From the NCBI RefSeq assembly GCF_001426245.1, contig NZ_LMCM01000006.1:642525-706524 (forward strand): a stretch of DNA of 64,000 bases, in the 5' to 3' direction. Shown in pieces: positions 46,532 to 54,932 of the stretch (position 1 is its first letter; each line of letters opens with the position of its first letter). Source of the DNA: Phycicoccus sp. Root101. GTDB lineage: Bacteria > Actinomycetota > Actinomycetes > Actinomycetales > Dermatophilaceae. Made by a program: the position numbers and the translations under genes. The notes under the pieces are model-generated. The model saw only the letters and a program-made list of their open reading frames with translations. It made no database searches and was not told the origin of the DNA.

Positions 46532-47041
46532 ATGTCTTTGCGCTACTCGATCCTTGGCCTGCTGGCCAGAACCCCGTCAACCGGCTACGAGCTGACCCAG
46601 ATGTTCGATCGCTCACTGCGGACTTCCTGGCACGCAAGCCACAGCCAGATCTACCCCGAGCTGGCCAAGCTCGAGCACGCCGGACTCGTGGAGGTGATTG
46701 GACGCGGACCGCGGCGCAGCAAGACCTACGGGCTCACCAACCCCGGCCGCGAAGAGCTGCGCCGTTGGCTCGTTGAGGCCGAGCCCGACCGAGCCCAGCG
46801 CAACGAGAGCAGCGTCCGTTTGTTCCTCACCAACCTGCTGGACCCCACCGACCGGCGCACCGCGTACGAGCGCGACCTCTCGCACGTGGAGAAGGAACTC
46901 GAAGAACTCAAGGGCGTACGACGCCAGCTTCAGGACGAAGGAGGAGCGGAGGTGTTCGCCCCGCAGGTCGAGCTCGGCATCCGCGTCGACACCGTCATAC
47001 GCGACTGGTTGCGTGAACGGATTGAGGACGCCGCCCCATGA
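46532..47041 (+). CDS. PadR-family transcriptional repressor
   Basis: 169 residues from the ATG at 46532. The winged helix (LRYSILGLLARTPSTGYELTQ, then SHSQIYPELAKLEHAGLV) is followed by a wing with RRSKTYGLTNPGREELRRWL and a long C-terminal helix (ERDLSHVEKELEELKGVRRQL) for dimerisation, as in PadR subfamily 1 of phenolic-acid or drug-responsive repressors. It is divergent from the MFS exporter and the intergenic sequence contains the PadR consensus operator. The ligand is probably a drug or phenolic compound exported by that pump. Confidence 0.92.
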   Translation: MSLRYSILGLLARTPSTGYELTQMFDRSLRTSWHASHSQIYPELAKLEHAGLVEVIGRGPRRSKTYGLTNPGREELRRWLVEAEPDRAQRNESSVRLFLTNLLDPTDRRTAYERDLSHVEKELEELKGVRRQLQDEGGAEVFAPQVELGIRVDTVIRDWLRERIEDAAP

Positions 47042-47502
47042 TGCGCACTCGCATCCGCCAAAGGGACCACCAACCAGGCAGGAATGCGAACTGACCGTTC
47101 AAGGGAGGACGTTCCGTATCGACATCCACGGCTCCTTTGCGGCACGAATTAATCTCACCCCAGCCAGCCTTCGCTTGCCCCTACGGCACGCACGAAAGGG
47201 GTGGTATGCAGCAACTCTTGGTTACGCCGGATCCGTCCGACTCTGCCGAGATCCGGACGCGCGGTAAAGCGGACAGGAGCAGGATCCCGCGACGGACGGC
47301 ATTCAATCCCGCTTCGTCCCGAAGGCGGCGCGCATTGACGACGCCGAGCGGCTTCGCTAGGCGTTAAGTTCGGCTCGGGTACTGCACGCGACGGTTGCCT
47401 CCGCCACCAGGACTGAAGCAGCACCTACCTCGGATCACTCGCGTGGACGCCGGCACGCACCAAACGCCGATGGCTTCGACGCATGAACGAACAGGACGAG
47501 CC
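47042..47502. other. Gene-free stretch, about 460 bases
   Basis: It lies between padR and the AbiH-like gene. Short frames on both strands match nothing. The first and last 100 bases probably hold a terminator and promoter, but no convincing hairpin or -10 was found. It may mark the edge of the accessory region. Confidence 0.4.
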
Positions 47503-48651
47503 ATGGGGTATCGCACGTTCACGAAGGCCGAGTACGAGCAGTTGAGGCGCCAGCACAACATCATGGTCCTGGTCGGCAATGGCTTCGATATTCAAGTCAC
47601 TCGCCGCTACGGATCTCGGTTCTCTCCCCGCTACCCGGCCTTCTACCACTACCTTCTCTCCCGCGACTTCGACTCCTCGAACCTCGTTGTCCAGCAGATG
47701 GCAGCTGCCAAGGAGCGCGGTCAGGAGAACTGGAGTGACGTCGAGGCTGCGATCGGCGACCTCATTACACCTGCGGGCGGCTGGCACCCTCCCAGCGCCG
47801 TCTACGAGGCAACTCTCGCCATTCAGGCAGCGTTCTCGGAGTACCTGGAACTCGTCGCACCGCCTGAACTGCTCGCTCGAGTCGGGAAGGACTCCGCTGA
47901 AGGCTCCCTGGCCGTCAGGTCGATGGCGGACTTCATCGGCGACGTCGCGACGGGTTCGCAAACTTTCGGCTCATTCGTTTTCCCCAGGGAAACCAGCCAT
48001 TACCACCTCTTCAATTACCTCTTCGTCAACTTCAACTACATGCCGTTGCTTGACGACTACGTCTTCCGCGACGCCCAGCAGTTCCTGCCGCAAGCGCACA
48101 CGGTTGCCGACCGGAACTTCGAGTTCCATCCCAACCCAACTAGTCATCCGAACGGCGACTGGAACCGCGAGACCGGTTGGTCCAGCTACCTCCGCAGCGA
48201 GGTCATCCACCCCCACGAACAGCAGCCGATTCCGCGGTACCTCCTGTTCGGCATCGACGCTCCCGACAACTTCGACGCAGGCAGGAATCCTCACCGGCAA
48301 CTCATGAAGCCGTACTGGGCCATGAACCGCATCGAGTACGGCCATCTGTTCTCCGACACCCGGTTATTCATCATCTTCGGGTGCTCCCTCGGCAAGACCG
48401 ACGGCTGGTGGTGGCGCCGCGTGTACGAAGCCCTCAACCGCCCGACTGGAGATGAAGCATCTCCGAGCGAGCTCATCATCTACTGGTGGAGTCCTATCGC
48501 GGGCTCCGTCACCACGGAAGAAGTTTTCGACACGTTCTTCGCGGGCGTCGCAGGGGACCTGGACGAGCCTGAGCGGGGAATCGTGGAAGACCGGATTCAG
48601 GTCGTGGTCTACACCGATGACAGCCTGCCGGCCTTCCTCGCCACACCCTGA
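47503..48651 (+). CDS. AbiH-like phage-defence protein
   Basis: 382 residues from the ATG at 47503, with AGGA upstream. Near the start MVLVGNGFDI (GNGFD at 25-29) matches the glycine loop of AbiH proteins. The middle has LFNYLFVNFNYM, with the conserved NFNY element, and near residue 290 an LFIIFGCSLGKTDGWWW segment, the usual FG-S-x-D motif. AbiH was found as an abortive-infection protein in lactococci; its chemistry is unresolved. The protein carries no signal peptide or helix-turn-helix. It begins a run of unrelated nuclease-like genes, suggesting a defence island. Confidence 0.82.
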   Translation: MGYRTFTKAEYEQLRRQHNIMVLVGNGFDIQVTRRYGSRFSPRYPAFYHYLLSRDFDSSNLVVQQMAAAKERGQENWSDVEAAIGDLITPAGGWHPPSAVYEATLAIQAAFSEYLELVAPPELLARVGKDSAEGSLAVRSMADFIGDVATGSQTFGSFVFPRETSHYHLFNYLFVNFNYMPLLDDYVFRDAQQFLPQAHTVADRNFEFHPNPTSHPNGDWNRETGWSSYLRSEVIHPHEQQPIPRYLLFGIDAPDNFDAGRNPHRQLMKPYWAMNRIEYGHLFSDTRLFIIFGCSLGKTDGWWWRRVYEALNRPTGDEASPSELIIYWWSPIAGSVTTEEVFDTFFAGVAGDLDEPERGIVEDRIQVVVYTDDSLPAFLATP

Positions 48652-48875
48652 GGTCCACGGTGACGACCCGCGGCGGACGAACTGGCTCAGGACGTCGCGT
48701 CCGGGTCGCCCGCCGAACGCCCGGATCTGCCGCTGAGCATGCGCGCCATGTTCCGGCGAGTCGAAAAGCCTCGACACGCTCAGAGGGGCCGCCACGTCAG
48801 CGCGTCGCGGCCTCTCGCTGTACCGAGGTCCGCTCATGCCCCTGATAGCGCGCGCACACCTGACACGCTGAGACC

Positions 48876-49343
48876 ATGGAACGATCACGAGTCGCGCTAC
48901 CCGAGCAGGACTACCTGGCCAGGATCGGAGAGGTGGCCTACGCCGTTTCGTCGATGGAGTGGACGATCCTTGGCGATCTTCACCGCCTCGCGGACCAACT
49001 GCCGGCTGAACTAACACTCGAAGAGTTGGAGCCGAAGATGACTTCGGGTATCGCGGGCGCTGTCAGGGAGGCGGCAACGGCCGCCGACCATGGCTCGATT
49101 AAGGACTACCTGACTGAGGTGTACCAAGCGCTCTATGTCGCCGCCGAGATTAGGAGTGACGTCCTGCATGCCCGGCCGGCAACGCATCCCGACCAAAGTC
49201 AGCGGCTCAACCGAGCTGAGACACGGAACAGTCGAACGACTGGTCAGCGTTTCTGGATCGACGACGAGTGGTTCGACTCCGCCATCTCCCGGCTGAATGA
49301 GAAGCTGTCGGCGGTCGAGCGCGTAAGACCACCCTTCGATTAG
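48876..49343 (+). CDS. Conserved hypothetical protein
   Basis: 155 residues. Helix-rich throughout. The N-terminus (QDYLARIGEVAYAVSSMEWTI) and the charged HGSIKDYLTEVYQALYVAAEI region suggest a helical bundle. A PATHPDQSQRL turn and a final FWIDDEWFDSAISRLNEKL segment complete it. No Cys pair, signal or membrane helix. No characterised family recognised. It lies 225 bases after the AbiH-like gene on the same strand and could be a cognate partner, although a separate promoter is possible in that gap. Confidence 0.65.
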   Translation: MERSRVALPEQDYLARIGEVAYAVSSMEWTILGDLHRLADQLPAELTLEELEPKMTSGIAGAVREAATAADHGSIKDYLTEVYQALYVAAEIRSDVLHARPATHPDQSQRLNRAETRNSRTTGQRFWIDDEWFDSAISRLNEKLSAVERVRPPFD

Positions 49344-49491
49344 CGCCGGCGTGGCTGCGTACCAAAGGGGGCACCAAGACGGTGGGTCGGTGGCGGGGAA
49401 GCACCGTGTCTCTGCCGCTGCCCCATCCTCATCTGCCGCGAGTGGCGCGGAAGACAGCGCGCCGCCAGGCAAGCGGCTCTACGCTTCGAGC

Positions 49492-49824
49492 ATGCCTGAG
49501 CGGATCATGTACCTCCAGCTCAAGACCGGGTACAACACCGACTGCGGGACAGCTTGGATCGCTCAAGTGCGATTCACGCGTACCTGGCGGACGGCATATG
49601 TACACGGGCGAACCCTTGCCCGAGTCACCGGCACGGCGCGAGCCAACTTCGACTCGAACTTCTACGACGTGGAGACGGGCGAGGAGTTTTGGATGTCTGG
49701 CCCCAAACGCGATCGAACTGATGGGCGATACACAAGCCAGGAGCCACATGTCGACGAAGATGTGCGCGGCGAGTACGCGGCCTTTCTGGCCGGCTCACCG
49801 CTTCCTGGTCGAGAAGCCGGGTAG
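49492..49824 (+). CDS. Conserved hypothetical protein
   Basis: 110 residues from the ATG at 49492. A compact beta-rich protein: MYLQLKTGYNTDCGTAWIA, RFTRTWRTAYVHGRTL, then DVETGEEFWMSGPKRDRTD. I recall short actinobacterial proteins with these words, often labelled with misleading enzyme names, but no function is established. A 5' extension to 49351 exists in frame but looks like non-coding sequence. Same strand as its neighbours. Confidence 0.65.
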   Translation: MPERIMYLQLKTGYNTDCGTAWIAQVRFTRTWRTAYVHGRTLARVTGTARANFDSNFYDVETGEEFWMSGPKRDRTDGRYTSQEPHVDEDVRGEYAAFLAGSPLPGREAG

Positions 49825-49927
49825 CTGTCAGGGCTGCACGCACTCATCTGCCGCTAGGAGGACGGCTACGCTCGTCCAACTCTGCCGCTCGTCGCGCGGA
49901 TGCGAGGTCTCGGGCTAGCCTCGATCT

Positions 49928-50209
49928 GTGTCCGCCAAGTCCGACCGACAAGCCGCCCGAGAAGCGGTGGCGAACTACCACGAGAAGCAGTTGACTTCAC
50001 TGCAGGGGCGCGTGGGAACTGCGCTCGAACGCTTTCGCTCCGGCGAGCTCGACGCCTTCGAGGTGGACCAGGTCCTCTTCCAATACTCGCGGGCGGCGAA
50101 GGAACTTTGGAAGTTCTGCAACCTTGGCGATCCCGAATTCGCTTCGGACCTCGTGCGTGAGCGTCCGATAGTCGACTGGTGGGAGCGCGGAGCGCCTCGG
50201 CAGCGATGA
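49928..50209 (+). CDS. Small conserved hypothetical protein
   Basis: 93 residues from a GTG at 49928. Strongly helical, with ANYHEKQLTSLQGRV, LERFRSGELDAFEVDQVLFQ and YSRAAKELWKFCNLGDP, ending in a Trp-rich DWWERGAP. It has the look of a two-helix hairpin that pairs with another protein. No family recognised. It precedes the PD-(D/E)XK gene by 150 bases. Confidence 0.65.
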   Translation: MSAKSDRQAAREAVANYHEKQLTSLQGRVGTALERFRSGELDAFEVDQVLFQYSRAAKELWKFCNLGDPEFASDLVRERPIVDWWERGAPRQR

Positions 50210-50353
50210 CGCCAAAGGCGCATGCCCGGGAGTGCCGCCCTCGAACCGATGCTGTGGTCGTGAGGCGGCGGTGTGACGCAGGTTCGACAGCAGCCCGGCT
50301 CGCCGCAGCTTCGGCCGGCCGAGGTGTCAGCAGTGCCATCTACGCTGCAAGTC

Positions 50354-51352
50354 ATGTGGGAGAGCCCTCAAGAGCTGTGGCGTCGCCTGAAGTTAGGCCG
50401 TGAAGAGTTTCTTCAGCGCGTGCTGACGACGCTGATCGTGGGTGGCGATCCACCTCCGTGGAATACGGCACGGAGACCAAGCGAACAGGGCGTTCGTTTC
50501 ATGCACCAGTTGGACGCCTTGGCCCACGGAGACGCCAGGCAAATGGCGGCTACAGGCAATCCGGATGCCTTCGTCGACGAATATCTCCTTCCGAAGGTTG
50601 AAGAGTCAGCCATGAACGGCTGGCCCGACTGGGCGGTGCTTTGGCCGGACCGGGTGTGGGTGATCGAGCTGAAGTCGGAGGCGGGCAGTCACCGACCCGA
50701 CCAGCTTCCGTACTACCTGCGCCTCGCGGCGGCGGCGCATCCATCGTGTCGAGTGGATCTGACGTACATCACGGGGCCACTGACGAAGCCCGCGCCGGCT
50801 CTGGGCGACGGTCAGCGATACAGCCACCTGCAGTGGACTCAGGTGCTGCCACTCGTTGAGGACGTGTGGGGCAACGATGGGCGCCCAGAAGTCCGTGCCT
50901 ACGTCGAGGCCGCTCGCGCCGTGATCCAGAACCTCGGCGTGCTCCGACCTTCCGAACAACGGGAGGCGATCACGGGCGTCATGCCGACCACCCCGCTGCT
51001 GGCTAAGCAGCCCCCGCCGCAGCCACTGAAGTCGCCGGGCATGACCTCGCCCGCGCCATTAGTTGAGGCGGAAGGCCTGAGCGCGGACGGCTTGCTTGCT
51101 CTAGCTCAGGAGACGGCCGCCGATGGCCGCCAACGCGGGAGGGGAGCCACGAGCCCAGCCGACCTCGAACTCCTTCGCGAGCAGGCCCGAACCCTGATCA
51201 ATACCCTCCCGGACGATGACCCAACACGGCTCGTCATGCCTTGGCTATGGAAGGCGGGTGGCACGACGGGCAAAGCGCTCACGCCTGAAGGAGAGGAGTT
51301 TGGATGTGAACTGAGGTTCTCGCGCTACAAGACCGTCCAGGTCAAGCCGTGA
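50354..51352 (+). CDS. PD-(D/E)XK-type nuclease-fold protein
   Basis: 332 residues from the ATG at 50354; a GTG at 50273 adds 27 irregular residues and is less likely. After a helical start (LWRRLKLGREEFLQRVL), the nuclease core follows: Glu77, then PDWAVLWPDRVWVIELKSE, giving Asp92 and Glu105-x-Lys107, and HRPDQLPYYLRLA. This matches the D-(n)-ExK metal site of PD-(D/E)XK nucleases. A long Pro/Ala-rich linker at about 230-250 separates the core from a C-terminal helical domain. It may be a restriction or defence nuclease. No methylase is adjacent. Confidence 0.75.
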   Translation: MWESPQELWRRLKLGREEFLQRVLTTLIVGGDPPPWNTARRPSEQGVRFMHQLDALAHGDARQMAATGNPDAFVDEYLLPKVEESAMNGWPDWAVLWPDRVWVIELKSEAGSHRPDQLPYYLRLAAAAHPSCRVDLTYITGPLTKPAPALGDGQRYSHLQWTQVLPLVEDVWGNDGRPEVRAYVEAARAVIQNLGVLRPSEQREAITGVMPTTPLLAKQPPPQPLKSPGMTSPAPLVEAEGLSADGLLALAQETAADGRQRGRGATSPADLELLREQARTLINTLPDDDPTRLVMPWLWKAGGTTGKALTPEGEEFGCELRFSRYKTVQVKP

Positions 51353-51533
51353 CCACTCGCGGTAGCCGCCAGGCGGCGGAATGGCTCAGTATCTCATCGC
51401 CACGGCCCGACGTTGGGTATCGTTTCCAGCAAGCGGAACCATCAGGTTCCTTCGTGGCCGATCGCTATCAGGCGTGAACCGCGTACCGGGCAGGATATGA
51501 GCCGGCCGAGTGCGACAAGTCGAGGACATCGAC

Positions 51534-51755
51534 ATGTCGGAATGCTCCAAGATCCCCTATGGCAGCCGTGGCGCCGCATTGTTCGCTATGCGTGGCATAG
51601 GCCGCGCCTACCGTAGGCGCGGCCGAAGCGGTCCGAGAGGCGCCTACTTCTGCAGTCCGTGTCGCTGTTGGCACCTGACGTCCAGAGCCGGGGTGCAGAA
51701 ATCCCCTTGGGAGAAGAGCAGGCGAGAAGCCACCGCTCTCACGCGCAGTCGGTGA
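51534..51755 (+). CDS. Small Cys-rich zinc-ribbon-like protein
   Basis: 73 residues from the ATG at 51534, with GAGG upstream. Early SECSKIPYGSRGAALFAMRGI and later GAYFCSPCRCWHLTSR make a C ... C-x2-C-x-C-W-H-L-T-S ribbon. This resembles tiny proteins that carry a YxCPxCxxWHLT motif and are common near phage and integrative elements. The C-terminus is a basic tail. It ends 34 bases before the 3' end of the integrase, on the opposite strand. DNA or RNA binding is plausible. Confidence 0.6.
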   Translation: MSECSKIPYGSRGAALFAMRGIGRAYRRRGRSGPRGAYFCSPCRCWHLTSRAGVQKSPWEKSRREATALTRSR

Positions 51756-51788
51756 GTCGCGTCAGAGACCGTCCACGTCACAGGGCCC

Positions 51789-52703
51789 TCAGACGCCGGC
51801 GACATAGGCGGTAAGGAAGTGGACGCCGTGGCGGTCGAGGTTTCCTCGGGCTCGGTCGTAGTGCTCTGTGGTCCTTGGGTCGGCATGCCGGGCGAGGATC
51901 TGGGCGTCGCGTAGCGGGACTCCGGCGTCGAGGGCGTTGGTGATGGCGGCGTGCCGCAGGGAATGTGGGCTGATGTGGCGCGGGATGCCCGCAGCCTTCG
52001 CGATGCGGGCGACCATCCGGTAGGCGTCGCGCCGATCGATCGGGTTCCCGCTCAACGGCCGCAGGATCAGGGGGCCGGTGGTGCGCTGCCCGCGACACGC
52101 TTCCAGAACCCGCAGCACCGGGACGGAGATGGGCATGGTGGCGGGCTTGTTGCCCTTGCCGACCAGGTGCAGCACGCGGTGGCCGCGCATGCTGTCGGCG
52201 TAGTCCTCGATCCGTACGGCTGCCGCTTCCGACGCGCGAAGAGCGTTGATGCCGAGCAGGAACGCCAGCGCTCCGTGGTGAACGGTGATGGTCTGGGACA
52301 CCTGGAGGAACCGAATCAGCTCGAGCCGGTCCAAACCGTGGGTGCGGGACTCGTCCCGGTGCACCTTCGGTAGCCGGGCGTACACGGCCGGGTCGGACCC
52401 GATCAGGCCGTCGATGTGCGCGAAGCGGAAGAACCCGCGAACCCCGTGCATCATCGTCACCACCGAGGAGTCCATCAGCCCACGCTCACTGAGCCCGCGG
52501 ATGTACAGCTCGACGTGGGCTCGCTGCACACCGACCAGCGGGTCGAGACCGTGCAACTCACACCAGGTGAACCACTCCCTCAACTGATAGGCGTACAAGG
52601 CGTGAGTATGCCCTGAGTAGCGAGCCAGAAAGGAGACCGCCGCGAGCTGCGTGGTCGACATCGACGCTGGCTGGAACGGAAGCAGGATCGTCGTAGCGGA
52701 CAT
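51789..52703 (-). CDS. Tyrosine recombinase/integrase
   Basis: 304 residues. SAM-like N-terminal core-binding domain (residues 18-110). The catalytic domain holds Arg156 (NALRASEAAAV), Lys183 (GKGNK), His247 and Arg250 (HSLRHAAI), His273 (ARHADPRTTEHY) and nucleophile Tyr282. The set R-K-H-x-x-R-H-Y is complete, so it should cut and rejoin DNA as XerC/D or phage-type integrases do. There is no recognisable tRNA or attachment repeat next to it. The element it serves may be the conjugation module at 61-64 kb or a smaller island here. Confidence 0.93.
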   Translation of the reverse strand: MSATTILLPFQPASMSTTQLAAVSFLARYSGHTHALYAYQLREWFTWCELHGLDPLVGVQRAHVELYIRGLSERGLMDSSVVTMMHGVRGFFRFAHIDGLIGSDPAVYARLPKVHRDESRTHGLDRLELIRFLQVSQTITVHHGALAFLLGINALRASEAAAVRIEDYADSMRGHRVLHLVGKGNKPATMPISVPVLRVLEACRGQRTTGPLILRPLSGNPIDRRDAYRMVARIAKAAGIPRHISPHSLRHAAITNALDAGVPLRDAQILARHADPRTTEHYDRARGNLDRHGVHFLTAYVAGV

Positions 52704-52869
52704 GGCGTCACCTCATGCGGCGACCAAACACAGGCCCAAACCCCGGCGCCGCCCTCGCGGCCAGGCACCTGGACGACCCGACGGTAGACCCGCGCCGTGG
52801 CCGCGCGCCCAAGGGGGAAATCCAGCAAACGACGCCTTAGCGGTGCGCGGACAACGTACGGTTTCCGGC

Positions 52870-53748
52870 GTGGAAGGGGCACCCAACGAGAAGGTCATGC
52901 GGCTGCGGTACGCCGGCACCTGCCGAGTCTGTGGGGCCGAGATCCCGGAGAAGACTGAAGCCGTCTATGAACGACCGACCAAGACGGTCCGTTGCCTGAG
53001 CCACGACATGGCGACCCCACCTAAGCCGAACCCCGCCACGGAGGCAGGACCAGTCACCCTTGAAGGCGTGATGGAGGCAGGACCAGCCGCCCTTGAGGTG
53101 GTTGAGCCTGGCACCGCCGGAGCATCAGCTCGTCGCGAGTTCGAGCGTCGCAAGGCCAAGCGCGAGCAGCGCATCCGAACCCAGCATCCGCGGATCGGGG
53201 GCTTCCTCCTTGCCATCTCCGAAGAGCGGCAGACCACCACCGCCTGGAACACCGGCGCCCTCGGTGAGGAGAGACTCGGCAAAGGCTTGGACCGCCTGGC
53301 CTGCGACACCATCAGGCTGTTGCACGACCGACGGATACCCAGGTCCAAGGCGAACATCGACCACATCGCCGTGACGGCCAACGGCGTCTATGTCATCGAC
53401 GCCAAGAAGTACCGCGGCCGCCCTCACCTCAAGATCGAAGGCGGCATCCTGCGCCCCCGCGTAGAACGGCTGCTCGTCGGATCACGCGACTGCACCAAGC
53501 TTGTAGACGGCGTGCTGAAGCAGGCCGACGTGGTCCGAACGTCTCTTACCGACGACGTGCCGGTCCGGGGCGTGCTCTGCTTCGTCGAAGCCGACTGGCC
53601 CTTGATCGGAGGCAGCTTCACCACGCGCGACGTGCAGGCTCTCTGGCCCAAGAAGCTGTACCCCGAACTCCAGGCGGAAGGGTCACTGTCCGCTGAAGCC
53701 ATCGACGGCCTCCACCGACGCCTGGCGAAGGCACTGCCTGCCGCTTGA
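52870..53748 (+). CDS. NERD-domain protein with N-terminal zinc-ribbon
   Basis: 293 residues from a GTG at 52870; an ATG at 52897 is nearly as good. The first 45 residues carry C18-x2-C21 (GTCRVCGAE) and Cys42, a treble-clef-like site. After a Lys/Arg-rich helix, the nuclease-related domain runs from about 125 to 215: TGALGEERLGKGLDRL, ANIDHIAVTANGVYVIDAKKYRGR. The D ... A-K segment fits a PD-(D/E)XK-like active site. NERD proteins are predicted nucleases or DNA-processing factors and recur on plasmids and islands. Transcribed away from the integrase. Confidence 0.85.
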   Translation: MEGAPNEKVMRLRYAGTCRVCGAEIPEKTEAVYERPTKTVRCLSHDMATPPKPNPATEAGPVTLEGVMEAGPAALEVVEPGTAGASARREFERRKAKREQRIRTQHPRIGGFLLAISEERQTTTAWNTGALGEERLGKGLDRLACDTIRLLHDRRIPRSKANIDHIAVTANGVYVIDAKKYRGRPHLKIEGGILRPRVERLLVGSRDCTKLVDGVLKQADVVRTSLTDDVPVRGVLCFVEADWPLIGGSFTTRDVQALWPKKLYPELQAEGSLSAEAIDGLHRRLAKALPAA

Positions 53749-53868
53749 AGGATCCCTAGTCGCGGCGGAAAGACTGTGAAGATCGCCCGGGTCAGGCTCT
53801 TTTCGGCGGCTGAGCGGGCACGGTGGGCCTTGCGAAAGGCCTGCAACGCGGTGTCACGCGCCCTCAGA

Positions 53869-53898
53869 CGGAGTCCCGGAAACCCATCCGGGACCCCG
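53869..53898. terminator. Hairpin downstream of the LspA-peptide operon
   Basis: CGGAGTCCCGG (53869-53879) pairs with CCGGGACCCCG (53888-53898), 11-base arms with one mismatch and an 8-base loop. It follows the tiny peptide gene that ends at 53922 (leftward) and lies 120 bases after the NERD gene (rightward). It probably ends the leftward transcript. Confidence 0.6.
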
Positions 53899-53921
53899 TC
53901 CTCGTACAACTGACAGTCCCC

Positions 53922-54017
53922 TCAGGGGCTGTTCTTACCGGCCGTCTCCAGTACGAGGAAGGCGATGGGAGCCAGGCTGACCCCCACGTAGGTGAGGATG
54001 CGACGGGCTTTGGTCAT
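53922..54017 (-). CDS. 31-residue single-helix peptide
   Basis: ATG at 54017 after AGGGGG, TGA at 53922. The peptide begins MTKARR, continues with a hydrophobic stretch (ILTYVGVSLAPIAFLVL) and ends ETAGKNSP. One membrane helix with a basic N-terminus is expected. It shares the hydrophobic-FL-x-LETA pattern with the peptide at 54117 (AFLVLETA and LLAFLETA), so they are probably diverged copies. No known family. Placed downstream of an LspA-like peptidase on the same strand. Confidence 0.6.
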   Translation of the reverse strand: MTKARRILTYVGVSLAPIAFLVLETAGKNSP

Positions 54018-54116
54018 GATGTTCACCCCCTTGAGTGAGTCTCGGGTTTGCCGCGCCTGCCGCTGCGGCCACCATCGCCGGGTCTCCTCCGGCGCTGCGG
54101 CCTGTCGACACGGGCC

Positions 54117-54218
54117 CTATCCGGTGCGGATCCTGGGTGCGGTCTCCAGGAAGGCGAGCAGCGCGGCCCCGCACGAAACGGTTGCTACGGCGGCGATCCT
54201 GCGGATGCGGTCAGACAT
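54117..54218 (-). CDS. 33-residue single-helix peptide
   Basis: ATG at 54218, five bases after the lspA stop, with a strong GGAGGGGAGG inside the end of lspA, so the genes are coupled. The peptide begins MSDRIRR, has a hydrophobic run with one Cys (AAVATVSCGAALLAFL) and ends ETAPRIRTG. The cysteine has TVS before it, only weakly like a lipobox, and the hydrophobic region continues after it. Similar in layout to the peptide at 53922. Possible substrate, regulator or toxin-like partner of the peptidase. Confidence 0.62.
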   Translation of the reverse strand: MSDRIRRIAAVATVSCGAALLAFLETAPRIRTG

Positions 54219-54223
54219 GAACA

Positions 54224-54715
54224 TCACCTCCCCTCCTGGGCATCAACGTGTTGGTGCTCAGGCGCGTGCAGGGGCTGGGAGCGTTGCCACGCGATGGCGG
54301 CAGCGACCAGGCCGAGAAAGACGGCGATGTCAGCGATGTTGACCACCAACGGTCCTGCGGGGATGAAGTCCCGAACGGAGCCGCGCAGGAAACGGTCCAC
54401 CAAGTTCCCGACAGCTCCGCCCAGTACCAGTGCCACTGGCCACCATGGCACCCGACGGGCCGCCATGGCCCGCCAGCTCACCACTCCAGCGACAATGATC
54501 CCCCCAGCCATCAGTGCGACCAGCACCGACTGGCCGCCGCCCGCGAGGCCAAGACTCAGGTCGTCATTGGTCAGAACCGCTGGCGCCGACAAGTGTTGCT
54601 CCGCGACTGCTTTGGATACGAGGTCCAGGCAGGCGACGGACAGGCCCAACAGTGCTGCCCGCCACATGGACAGCCGAAAGGCTCGCGACTGGTCGATGAC
54701 TTCGGGCGCAGCCAT
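54224..54715 (-). CDS. LspA-like signal peptidase II (divergent)
   Basis: 163 residues from the ATG at 54715, with GGAGG upstream. Four hydrophobic segments are present. Conserved blocks: DLVSKAVAE in helix 1, LTNDDLSLGL in place of the usual N-x-G-x-AFG, GGAVGNLVDRFLRGSVRDFI and NIADIAVFLG. The catalytic aspartates map to Asp116 and Asp129. The loop between them is only 13 residues, several shorter than in typical LspA, and the NxGxAFG block is altered. It cleaves prolipoproteins at the membrane, or acts on special substrates. Because two tiny membrane peptides follow directly, it may be a dedicated paralogue, not the housekeeping enzyme. Confidence 0.85.
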   Translation of the reverse strand: MAAPEVIDQSRAFRLSMWRAALLGLSVACLDLVSKAVAEQHLSAPAVLTNDDLSLGLAGGGQSVLVALMAGGIIVAGVVSWRAMAARRVPWWPVALVLGGAVGNLVDRFLRGSVRDFIPAGPLVVNIADIAVFLGLVAAAIAWQRSQPLHAPEHQHVDAQEGR

Positions 54716-54932
54716 GGTGCCTCCCCTGCGATGGGCTGGGCACAGCATGGCAGCACGGCCCCCCCACCAGAACCAACAATTGTTCTATCCAACGCCAGCA
54801 AGACGCGTCATCGAATGCGACGGAATGAGGTGTGAAAGACGTGGCGCACGCGCGGTGGAAGGACGCAGGTCGAACGGTTCGCCCGTCGGTGGACCTGCAT
54901 CAGCTGCTTCCCCGTAGGTGCTCCGCAGTCAA

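Noticed and set aside
53935..54174. An overlapping leftward frame (about 46 codons from an ATG with GGAGGAG upstream, longer if extended)
   Set aside because: It overlaps the 31-residue peptide in another frame, is rich in His/Pro/Gly and lacks the hydrophobic pattern shared by the two peptides. It is less likely but not excluded.
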